NCBI GenBank assembly: GCA_024234855.1
Contig: JACKNN010000002.1
Location: 124,001 to 188,000 of the forward strand
Source: Pseudomonadales bacterium
Lineage (GTDB): Bacteria > Pseudomonadota > Gammaproteobacteria > Pseudomonadales > Halieaceae
DNA length: 64,000 nt
Reading direction: 5' to 3'
In this document: piece by piece, positions 57,686 to 64,000 of the stretch
Numbering within the stretch: position 1 is the stretch's first letter
Layout of the letters: the number at the start of each line of letters is the position of its first letter
Program-made: the position numbers and the translations under genes
Notes under the pieces: model-generated
What the model saw: the letters and a program-made list of their open reading frames with translations, nothing else
What the model was told of the DNA's origin: nothing
Databases searched by the model: none

Positions 57686-58816
57686 TCACAGGCCCGTCTT
57701 GATCTTGGTCCAGGTGCGGGAGCGGCGCCGTTCCAGTTTGGGTGGCAGCACGACCGAGGGCTCCAGTCGTTGCATCGTATCCTTATCGGGGTAGATGGCC
57801 GGGTCCTGGGTGAGCGCCGGGTCTACCAGCGACGTCGCACTGAGATTGGCGTTGGCGTAGCCGATATAGTTGCTGGCGCGGGCGACGACGTCGGGCCGCA
57901 GCATGAAATCGAGGAACAGGTAGGCGTTGTCCGGGTGGGGCGCGTCGGCCGGGATGTACATCACGTCGTACCAGTCGATCGCGCCCTCCAGCGGAATGGT
58001 GTAGCCCAGGTTGATATCGACTCCTGCCTCCGCCGCCCGGGTGATGGCCACGGTGTAGTCGCCGGACCAGGCCATGGCGACACAGACTTCCCTGCTGGGC
58101 AAGTCCAGCAGCAACTTGGTGGAGCTGAAGTACTTGATGTAGGGCCTGACGGCCTTCAGTAGTGCCTCCACCTCGGCCAGGTGAGCGGGCTCGACAGAAT
58201 TGGCGGGATGGCCCAGGTACAGCATCGCAATGGGAATGACCGAGGTCGGGTCGTCCAGCAGGCTGACGCCGCAGTCGGCAAAGCGCGATACGACCGCCGG
58301 GTCGAACAGCATGGCGGCGCTGTCCAGTGGGGCATCCGGCATGCGCTGCAGCACCAGATCGCGGTTGTAGGCAAATCCGGTGGTACCCCACATATAAGGG
58401 ACGCCGGCAATATTGTCACCAAAGTAGCGACGTATCCTGGCCAGCAGGTCAGGATCTATGTGGTGCCAGTTGTCCAGGCGCTTGTAGTCCACGCTCTGGT
58501 AGACGCCAATCGGTATCAGTCGTTGCGAAAACGAGGCGGAGTGGATGACGATATCGTAACCGGAGTGGCCGGTCAGCAGCTTGGTATCGACAATTTCACT
58601 GGAATCGTAAATGTCGTAGTTGACCCTGATGCCGTACTCGCGTTCGAACTCCTCGATCAGCTGCGGGTCAATGTAATCCGACCAGTTGTAGATATTCAAC
58701 AGGGGCTTGTCGGCGGAAAATGCGACCCCACTGCCCGCCAGCCCCGACGTGAGCAACAGGGCCGCGGTGAAGTCGATGGCCCAGCGTAGTCCTCGCCGCT
58801 GTCCGGCACTCGACAT
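57686..58816 (-). CDS. potF: Periplasmic polyamine-binding protein (PotF/PotD-like)
   Basis: 376 residues from ATG 58816. Signal peptide about 1-34 (AVAFSA), then LLNIYNWSDYIDPQLIEEFE ... YDIYDSSEIVDTKLLTGHSGYDIVIHSA, the PotF pattern, with MWGTTGFAYN later. It captures the substrate in the periplasm. The start overlaps the last base of the acyl-CoA dehydrogenase stop (TAATG), so translation is coupled to that enzyme, which is odd for a plain polyamine importer. Confidence 0.9.
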   Translation of the reverse strand: MSSAGQRRGLRWAIDFTAALLLTSGLAGSGVAFSADKPLLNIYNWSDYIDPQLIEEFEREYGIRVNYDIYDSSEIVDTKLLTGHSGYDIVIHSASFSQRLIPIGVYQSVDYKRLDNWHHIDPDLLARIRRYFGDNIAGVPYMWGTTGFAYNRDLVLQRMPDAPLDSAAMLFDPAVVSRFADCGVSLLDDPTSVIPIAMLYLGHPANSVEPAHLAEVEALLKAVRPYIKYFSSTKLLLDLPSREVCVAMAWSGDYTVAITRAAEAGVDINLGYTIPLEGAIDWYDVMYIPADAPHPDNAYLFLDFMLRPDVVARASNYIGYANANLSATSLVDPALTQDPAIYPDKDTMQRLEPSVVLPPKLERRRSRTWTKIKTGL

Positions 58817-59979
58817 TACATGCCGTCCAGGCCGCGCTTGGCCAGGCCGCTGGCGATGATCATGCGCTGGATTTCGCTGCTGCCCTCCCAGATGCGATCC
58901 ACTCGCACTTCCCGGAAAAAACGCTCCACCGCGTTGTCGCGCCGGTAGCCGCGCCCGCCCCAGATCTGCAGGCAGCGGTCGGCTACCCGGTTGGCCATTT
59001 CCGTGGCGTACAACTTGGCCATGGAGCAGCGCACGTGCAGCGACTTGAGATCGACGCCGCCGCGGTCGTGGGCACGGGCCGCTTCGTAGACCATCAGCCG
59101 CGCGGCCCACAGCTCGGTGCTGCTGTCGGCCAGCATGAACTGGACGGCCTGTTTGTCGATCAGTTTCTCATCGAGTATTTGTCGCTGGCTCGCCCATTCG
59201 GTAGCCTCCTCGATCATGCGGGTGGCGGCACCCAGCATGCGGGCCGCTATCGTCATGCGTTCGTGCCGGAACCAGCTGCGGCTGTAGTCCATTCCCGAGT
59301 GCGTACCGCCAATGCGATTGCGCTCGGGTACCGCCACGTCGGTGAAACGGTAGGTGGGATGGTGCGAGGGGAAGGTGTGGGAAAACAGCGGGTTTTCCAC
59401 GATCGCAATGCCCGGGCTGTCGATATCGACGATAAACAGAGTGTCGCCGTCGTCGCCTGCCCTGGCCTGTACAAACAGGAAGTCGGCCAGGTTGCCCGAG
59501 GTGACAAACCATTTCTCGCCGTTGAGGAGGTAGCCGTCGGTGGTGGGTGTGGCGGTGGAGTTGACCACTTCGTGGGAGCCCGACTCGGCTTCGGTAATGG
59601 CGTAGGCCTCACGCCGCGAGCCCGCGAGCAGGGGCTGGATGTAGGTCTCGAGCTGGTACTGGCTGTCACCGCAGGCCTCGTACATCCAGGACTGGGCCTC
59701 CGGAAAGCACCAGCACAGGGCGTTGGTGGCCCGTCCCAACATTTCCCAGGCGGCAACCTGGTCCACCATCGACAAGCCCAGGCCACCGCGATTCGCGGGT
59801 GCATCCATGCCGGGAAGGCCGAGCTTTATCGCTTCGCCCTGTATCCGCAGCATTACCTCGGCTGGCAATTCGCCGCCGTTGAGTTCCGCCGTAACCTCCC
59901 AGGGGATCAACTCGCTGTCGACGTAGCGGCGCACCAGCTGTTGCCAGTTGCGGGTGGATTCATCCAGTTCGATTTGCAT
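58816..59979 (-). CDS. Acyl-CoA dehydrogenase
   Basis: 387 residues from ATG 59979. Mixed alpha/beta fold: AITEAESGSHE (FAD/substrate loop), NGEKWFVTSGNLADFLFVQ, and the C-terminal QIWGGRGYRRDNAVERFFREVRVDRIWEGSSEIQRMII, where the Glu after DRIWEGSSE marks the base region. It oxidises an acyl-CoA with FAD and electron-transfer flavoprotein. It lies between the TetR regulator and the PotF-like gene in one operon, which points to catabolism of an acylated or aminated compound brought in by the transporter. Confidence 0.88.
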   Translation of the reverse strand: MQIELDESTRNWQQLVRRYVDSELIPWEVTAELNGGELPAEVMLRIQGEAIKLGLPGMDAPANRGGLGLSMVDQVAAWEMLGRATNALCWCFPEAQSWMYEACGDSQYQLETYIQPLLAGSRREAYAITEAESGSHEVVNSTATPTTDGYLLNGEKWFVTSGNLADFLFVQARAGDDGDTLFIVDIDSPGIAIVENPLFSHTFPSHHPTYRFTDVAVPERNRIGGTHSGMDYSRSWFRHERMTIAARMLGAATRMIEEATEWASQRQILDEKLIDKQAVQFMLADSSTELWAARLMVYEAARAHDRGGVDLKSLHVRCSMAKLYATEMANRVADRCLQIWGGRGYRRDNAVERFFREVRVDRIWEGSSEIQRMIIASGLAKRGLDGM

Positions 59980-59993
59980 CGGGCGGTTCCTGT

Positions 59994-60632
59994 CTACTGG
60001 TCCAGGCTGATGTGCTGCGGGAAAGCGCTGGCAAGGTAATGCCTGGCCGATCGATAGGCTTTCTTCCACGGCAGTCGGCGGGGATCGACCAGGGAATTCA
60101 GCCACAGGCCGTCCACCAGCGCAATATAGCCCGAGGCGAGCAGGGCGGCATCCGCTTTTTTATCGCCGGCCTCATCCAGCGCCCGCTGGAACAGGGCGGC
60201 AATCTTTTCATCGGCTTTTGCGTCCTGCCGCGAGCAGATCCGCCGGTAGGTGGGCCGCGACCTGGCCTCGCCGAGGAAGGCGAACCAGACCGCCAGTTTG
60301 TTCTTCTCGGTGACGCCGGGGCTGAAATCGAATTCCAGTAAAGCGGCCATCTTGTCCGCGGTGGAGGCAACCGTGTCGCTGTCCAGAATCGCATTCTGGC
60401 CCTGCGCATACTCCTCGGTGACAAACTGCAAGGTCTCCAGCAGCAGCTTATCCTTGCTCTTGAAGTGGAGGTTGGCGATGCCCATGCTGAGCCCGGCCTC
60501 ACCGGTCACCAGCGCCATGGTGACGCCCGACAGGCCGTGTTTTGCGATACACCGGACGGTCGCCTGGATCAATTGCTCCTTGCGCACCTCCTTGGGCAGG
60601 GCTCTGCGAGTATTTTTGGCGGTTCTGGTCAC
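59994..60632 (-). CDS. TetR family regulator (BetI-like)
   Basis: 212 residues, GTG start. N-terminal helix-turn-helix (about 20-62; LIQATVRCIAKHGLSGVTMALVTGEAG, LHFKSKDKLLL) of the TetR type, with a BetI-like C-terminal helical ligand domain (about 70-205). It lies at the head of the ABC/acyl-CoA dehydrogenase operon and divergent to the flavoprotein genes, with an 18-bp palindrome in the gap: a local regulator of both units is the likely role. Confidence 0.88.
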   Translation of the reverse strand: MTRTAKNTRRALPKEVRKEQLIQATVRCIAKHGLSGVTMALVTGEAGLSMGIANLHFKSKDKLLLETLQFVTEEYAQGQNAILDSDTVASTADKMAALLEFDFSPGVTEKNKLAVWFAFLGEARSRPTYRRICSRQDAKADEKIAALFQRALDEAGDKKADAALLASGYIALVDGLWLNSLVDPRRLPWKKAYRSARHYLASAFPQHISLDQ

Positions 60633-60731
60633 CGGTCACCTTGTTGGCGGATTGGGTCTACTGTACGGCCTGGGGCCGACCTTGGCGAATGTTTCTGCCA
60701 ACCCTAATCCAGTGCGGCGGTCGTGGCAATA

Positions 60732-60749
60732 AATGAATGACCATTCATT
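60732..60749. promoter_or_regulatory. 18-bp palindrome, candidate TetR operator
   Basis: AATGAATG-AC-CATTCATT: perfect 8-bp arms around two bases, in the gap between the divergent tetR and flavoprotein genes. TGAATG...CATTCA resembles operators of fatty-acid-linked TetR regulators. It covers an ATG at 60733, which is therefore unlikely to be a translation start. Confidence 0.65.
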
Positions 60750-60834
60750 CATGGGTGGACAGGTATTGTCGGTCGTGGCATGCTCGGAAACAGCTATTCC
60801 CGCGCCCCTATCGGACCGGCAAGTGGAGCTGGCA

Positions 60835-62451
60835 TTGAAAAAATATGATGCGATCGTCATCGGTGCGGGTCACAACGGACTGACCAATGCCGCCTACCTG
60901 GCAAAATCCGGCCTCAGCGTGGCGGTGCTAGAACGCAATCCCTACATCGGCGGCGCCACCGTCAGCCGCGAGTTGTACCCCGGCTGGACCTACTCCAATT
61001 GTTCCTACGTCTGCAGCCTGCTGCGCCCGGAGATCGCCCGCGACCTGGAGTTGCCGCGGCACGGCCTGCAGGTGGTACCATACGGCGGCGGGGTGACGTT
61101 CAAGCGCGACGGCGACTACTACGGCAACTACTACGACCACAATCGCCAGTATCGCGAAGTGGCGCGGCATTCACTGCGCGACGCCAATGCCTATGAACGC
61201 TACGCCACTGACGTGCGCAAACAAACCCGACTCATCCGCCCCTACCTGCTGCGGCGCCCGCCGGACCCGACCTCGCTGAAGCTGCGCGACCTGCGCGACC
61301 TGGCCGGTTTTGCCCGCTCGTTTACCGAGCTGGGGGAGGAGGGCCTGGCCGACACGCTGCGGTTCTGGACCAAGAGCGTCGGAGACTACCTCAACGAATA
61401 CTTCGAAAGTGACGTGATCAAAGCCCACCTCGGCGGCACCGGTGTCATCGGTACCGCCCTGGGGGTGTACTCCCCCGGCACGGCCTACGTGCTGTTGCAC
61501 CATTACATGGGGGATATGGACGGCAATGTCGGCTCCTGGGGATTTGCCCGCGGGGGCATGGGGGCGGTGGCCGCTGCGCTGGCCAAGTCCGTCAAGGCCT
61601 TTGGTGGTGACATTATCTGCGATGCGGATGTGGACAGGATCGTGGTCAGGCACGGCAAGGTCAGCGGGGTCGCTCTTAAAAACGGTAATGAATTGCCGGC
61701 GGGAATCGTCGTATCCAACCTCGATCCCAGGCGCACCTTCCTCGATATCATGGACCGGGATGATCTGCCGGCGGAACTTGTCCACAAAGCCGGGAATTTC
61801 AAGATTCGCGGCTCCTCCGGCAAGCTCAATATCGCCCTGGACGGGCTGCCCACATTCAATGGCCTGGACAGGAACAATCCGCTGATGCTGGGGGATATGC
61901 ATTTTACCGATTCGCTGGAGCGACTGGAGCGCGCCTACGACGACTGGAAGGCGGGCACCTGGTCGAAGGACCCCTACGTCGATATGTTGATCCCCACCCA
62001 GACCGACCCCACCATGGCGCCCCCCGGCAAGCATATGATGACCGTGTTCGTGCAGTACGCGCCGCCGCGGATCAACGGCGGGGAGTGGACCGACGCCGAC
62101 AGGGCCGGATTCGAGCAATCGGTGATCGACCAGATAGCGGCCCATAGCCCCGATTTCAAAAGCCTGATTCTGCACTGCGAAACGCGTACCCCCCGGGAAA
62201 TAGAGGCCGAGGTCGGCCTCACCGAGGGCAATATTTTCCAGGGTGAACTCACCTTCGACCAGTTGCTGTTCAATCGCCCCTTCCCGGGTTACGCCCAGTA
62301 CCGCGGACCGGTGCCGGGCATGTATATGTGCGGCTCCGGTACCCACCCCGGCGGCGGCGTGATGGCCGCCCCCGGCGCCAACGCGGCCCGGGAGATCCTA
62401 AGGGACCTGCGCCTGCCCGATGTCGTGCCCGGTGGCTATGCCGATGACTGA
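60835..62451 (+). CDS. Phytoene-desaturase-like FAD-dependent oxidoreductase (PYROXD2-like)
   Basis: 538 residues from TTG 60835, where GTGGAG lies 6 bp before; this start directly precedes the FAD motif (YDAIVIGAGHNGLTNAAYLAKSG), while the longer frame has an N-tail crossing the operator. GxGxxG at about 9-14, ERNPYIGGATVSRE for the second nucleotide stretch, and a C-terminal AQYRGPVPGMYMCGSGTHPGGGVMAAPGANAAREIL, typical of the CrtI/PYROXD2 group. Carotenoid synthesis is unlikely with no crt genes nearby. Overlaps the next gene by 8 bp. Confidence 0.85.
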   Translation: MKKYDAIVIGAGHNGLTNAAYLAKSGLSVAVLERNPYIGGATVSRELYPGWTYSNCSYVCSLLRPEIARDLELPRHGLQVVPYGGGVTFKRDGDYYGNYYDHNRQYREVARHSLRDANAYERYATDVRKQTRLIRPYLLRRPPDPTSLKLRDLRDLAGFARSFTELGEEGLADTLRFWTKSVGDYLNEYFESDVIKAHLGGTGVIGTALGVYSPGTAYVLLHHYMGDMDGNVGSWGFARGGMGAVAAALAKSVKAFGGDIICDADVDRIVVRHGKVSGVALKNGNELPAGIVVSNLDPRRTFLDIMDRDDLPAELVHKAGNFKIRGSSGKLNIALDGLPTFNGLDRNNPLMLGDMHFTDSLERLERAYDDWKAGTWSKDPYVDMLIPTQTDPTMAPPGKHMMTVFVQYAPPRINGGEWTDADRAGFEQSVIDQIAAHSPDFKSLILHCETRTPREIEAEVGLTEGNIFQGELTFDQLLFNRPFPGYAQYRGPVPGMYMCGSGTHPGGGVMAAPGANAAREILRDLRLPDVVPGGYADD

Positions 62452-64000
62452 GCGCCATGATGTGATCGTGGTGGGTGCCGGCCATAATGGGCTGGTCTGT
62501 GCCAGCTACCTGGCCCGGGCGGGCAGGAAAGTACTGGTGGTGGAGGCCGGGGACAGCCCCGGCGGCGCCGCTGCCACGCGCGAATTCGCCCCCGGATATT
62601 CGGTGTCAGGCTGTGCCCAGTGGGTGTACCAACTGCACCCGGGAGTATCGCGTGACCTCGAGTTGGAACGCCACGGCCTGCAGTGGGCGGCCCGTGACCT
62701 GGCCTCCGTATTGCTCGATAGTCGGGGATGCCACCTCACACTGTCAGGTGCCCTGATCGAGAGCGACCAGCTGTCCGGCGACGACAGGGAGGCCTGGCGC
62801 GCGTTCCATGACCGCACCGGCAGGTACGCCAGGCTGCTGGCCAGGGTGTTCGAATCGCGCCCGCCCAAACTGGTGGAGTCCAACCTGGCGGACCGGCTGA
62901 CCCTGCTGAGGCTGGGGCTGGGGCTGAAGTTGCTGGGGCGGGACGATATGAGCGATTTGATGCGCATCGTCCTGACCAATATGTACGACCTGATGGAGGA
63001 GTATTTCGACAGCCCGCAGCTGAAAGCCGTGCTGAGCTTCGACAGCGTACTCGGTGCCCGCATGGGGCCGCGCACCCCCGGCACGGTGTTCGGCTACCTC
63101 TATCGCCGCCTGGGCGAGAATTTCGGTTACAACGGGGTGGCACAGGTTAAAGGCGGCATGGGCGCCCTGGGCCAGGCCATGGCTGCCAGTGCCCGTGTCC
63201 GCGGAGTCGAACTGCGGCTGGGTTGCCGGGTGAGCAGCATCGACAGTGTCGACGGGCGGGCGGCGGGCGTGACCCTGGCATCGGGCGAACAACTCCGGGC
63301 CGCGCTGGTGGTATCCAGTGCCGATCCGGTGACAACCTTTAAAGGCCTGGTAGGCTTTCGCCATATGGAAACCGGTATGGCGCGGCGGGTGAGCCAGGTA
63401 CGCTGCGAGGGCATCGCCGCCAGGTTGCACCTGGCGCTGGACGGCTTGCCGCGCTTTACCGGCCTCGACGGCGCGCGGCTGGGCCAGCGCCTGGTGATCG
63501 CCCCGGACATGAACTACCTCGAGCGCGCCTTTAATGCGGTGAAGTACCGCGAGTACTCGCCCCATCCGGCGCTCGATATCAGTATACCCACCGTCAACGA
63601 TCCGGCGGGAGCACCCGCGGGTTGTCATGTATTGTCGGCCATTGTGCAGTTTGCGCCCTATGGGCCGCCGGGGGGCTGGGACGGGCCCAGCGCGGTGGCC
63701 GGGCTGAGCCACCGGGAGCATTTCACCGCGCTGGTGCTGGATAAAATCGCCGAGTATGCACCGGGCATCAAAGAGCAGGTGGTGGCGAGCCAGTTGCTGA
63801 CCCCGGTGGACCTGGAGCGGGATTACGGCATGACCGGCGGCCACTGGCATCACCTCGAGCTCAGCCTCGACCAGGTCATGATGATGCGGCCGTTCCCGGG
63901 GGCGACCCAGTATGCCAGCGGCCTTGACGGTCTTTACCTGTGCGGAGCCGGCGCCCATCCGGGCGGCGGGGTTATGGGGCTGGCCGGAAAAAACGCGGCG
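62444..64000 (+). CDS. Second phytoene-desaturase-like FAD-dependent oxidoreductase, 3' end missing
   Basis: The frame is open to the window end (519 codons, no stop). ATG 62444 overlaps the previous gene by 8 bp. DVIVVGAGHNGLVCASYLARAG (FAD site), EAGDSPGGAAATREF, and near the end YASGLDGLYLCGAGAHPGGGVMGLAGKNAA align with the upstream gene, so the two are tandem paralogues. Only about 10-20 residues are likely missing. Same family, substrate unknown; regulation by the TetR protein is probable. Confidence 0.85.
   Translation, partial: MTERHDVIVVGAGHNGLVCASYLARAGRKVLVVEAGDSPGGAAATREFAPGYSVSGCAQWVYQLHPGVSRDLELERHGLQWAARDLASVLLDSRGCHLTLSGALIESDQLSGDDREAWRAFHDRTGRYARLLARVFESRPPKLVESNLADRLTLLRLGLGLKLLGRDDMSDLMRIVLTNMYDLMEEYFDSPQLKAVLSFDSVLGARMGPRTPGTVFGYLYRRLGENFGYNGVAQVKGGMGALGQAMAASARVRGVELRLGCRVSSIDSVDGRAAGVTLASGEQLRAALVVSSADPVTTFKGLVGFRHMETGMARRVSQVRCEGIAARLHLALDGLPRFTGLDGARLGQRLVIAPDMNYLERAFNAVKYREYSPHPALDISIPTVNDPAGAPAGCHVLSAIVQFAPYGPPGGWDGPSAVAGLSHREHFTALVLDKIAEYAPGIKEQVVASQLLTPVDLERDYGMTGGHWHHLELSLDQVMMMRPFPGATQYASGLDGLYLCGAGAHPGGGVMGLAGKNAA

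Noticed and set aside
60733..60834. Upstream ATG as start of the first flavoprotein
   Set aside because: It lies inside the palindromic operator and adds a tail with no similarity; TTG 60835 has a good ribosome site next to the FAD motif.
1..64000. Rho-independent terminators
   Set aside because: GC hairpins exist in several gaps (for example 46238-46253), but I found none with a convincing T-run, so none is listed.
1..64000. Mobile elements, prophage or genomic island at the tRNA-Thr
   Set aside because: No integrase, transposase or repeated copy of the tRNA 3' end was seen; base composition appears even.
60835..64000. Carotenoid biosynthesis locus
   Set aside because: The CrtI-like proteins lack crtB/crtE neighbours and their termini fit PYROXD2-type oxidoreductases.

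Overview
The window reads as a high-GC, free-living (probably marine, aerobic to facultative) gammaproteobacterium. Pointers are homodimeric AceE-type pyruvate dehydrogenase E1, a UbiU/UbiV/UbiT set, a Fur-type and an FNR-type operator, a tRNA-Thr with encoded CCA, large TonB-dependent receptors and many short-chain dehydrogenases. The style resembles the OMG/Halieaceae type of marine bacteria, but no rRNA is present and that placement is inference. Gene density is high. I see no insertion sequence, integrase, prophage or CRISPR array.

Layout. 0-5 kb: 3' part of a secreted protein gene, a DUF420 membrane protein, an arylmalonate decarboxylase/maleate isomerase-family enzyme, a TonB-dependent receptor and DUF2164. 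5.2-9.0 kb (minus strand): a tight four-gene operon of an MFS transporter, a red-chlorophyll-catabolite-reductase (RCCR)-like protein, an SDR of the chlorophyll b reductase (NOL/NYC1) type and a YeeZ-like nucleotide-sugar-epimerase-fold protein. 9.1-12.0 kb (plus): two-domain nitrilase, VOC protein and an unknown protein, translationally coupled. 12.1-14.1 kb: three small lipoproteins, two of them paralogous, and a DUF2141 secreted protein. 14.1-16.7 kb: aldehyde dehydrogenase, membrane protein, tRNA-Thr(CGT). 16.8-25.4 kb: OmpR/EnvZ-type two-component system followed by a complete HmuSTUV-like unit (membrane-anchored CobN-family chelatase, polytopic protein, ExbB/TolQ-like, DUF2149), with a direct-repeat regulator box in between. 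25.4-32.6 kb: DUF3667, a membrane protein, an RND efflux pump with adaptor, and an SDR.

32.6-35.9 kb: divergent Lrp/AsnC regulator and AceE with a perfect palindrome between them. 36.1-39.7 kb: Fur-box-preceded operon of an outer-membrane-type protein, FMN-binding protein, ApbE and a b-cytochrome-like membrane protein, then a Coq4-family protein. 39.9-44.5 kb: MFS, crotonase, a second TonB-dependent receptor. 44.7-51.5 kb: an unusual modification-enzyme cluster (Asp/Asn-hydroxylase-like, beta-propeller-like, JmjC/cupin, GNAT-JmjC fusion, TPR-sulfotransferase). 51.6-54.8 kb: ubiUVT behind a perfect FNR box, then a U32 gene truncated at both ends. 54.8-60.6 kb (minus): polyamine-type ABC transporter, acyl-CoA dehydrogenase and TetR regulator; 60.8-64 kb (plus): two tandem phytoene-desaturase-like flavoproteins, the second cut by the window end, with an 18-bp palindrome in the shared promoter region.

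The most interesting idea is that the window encodes a tetrapyrrole (chlorophyll/phaeopigment or heme) processing capacity: two proteins resembling plant chlorophyll-breakdown enzymes sit side by side in one operon, 8 kb from an HmuS-type chelatase system with its own two-component regulator. The family assignments come from remembered sequence patterns; the pathway is inference. The second candidate is the iron/2-oxoglutarate oxygenase plus sulfotransferase cluster at 44.7-51.5 kb.
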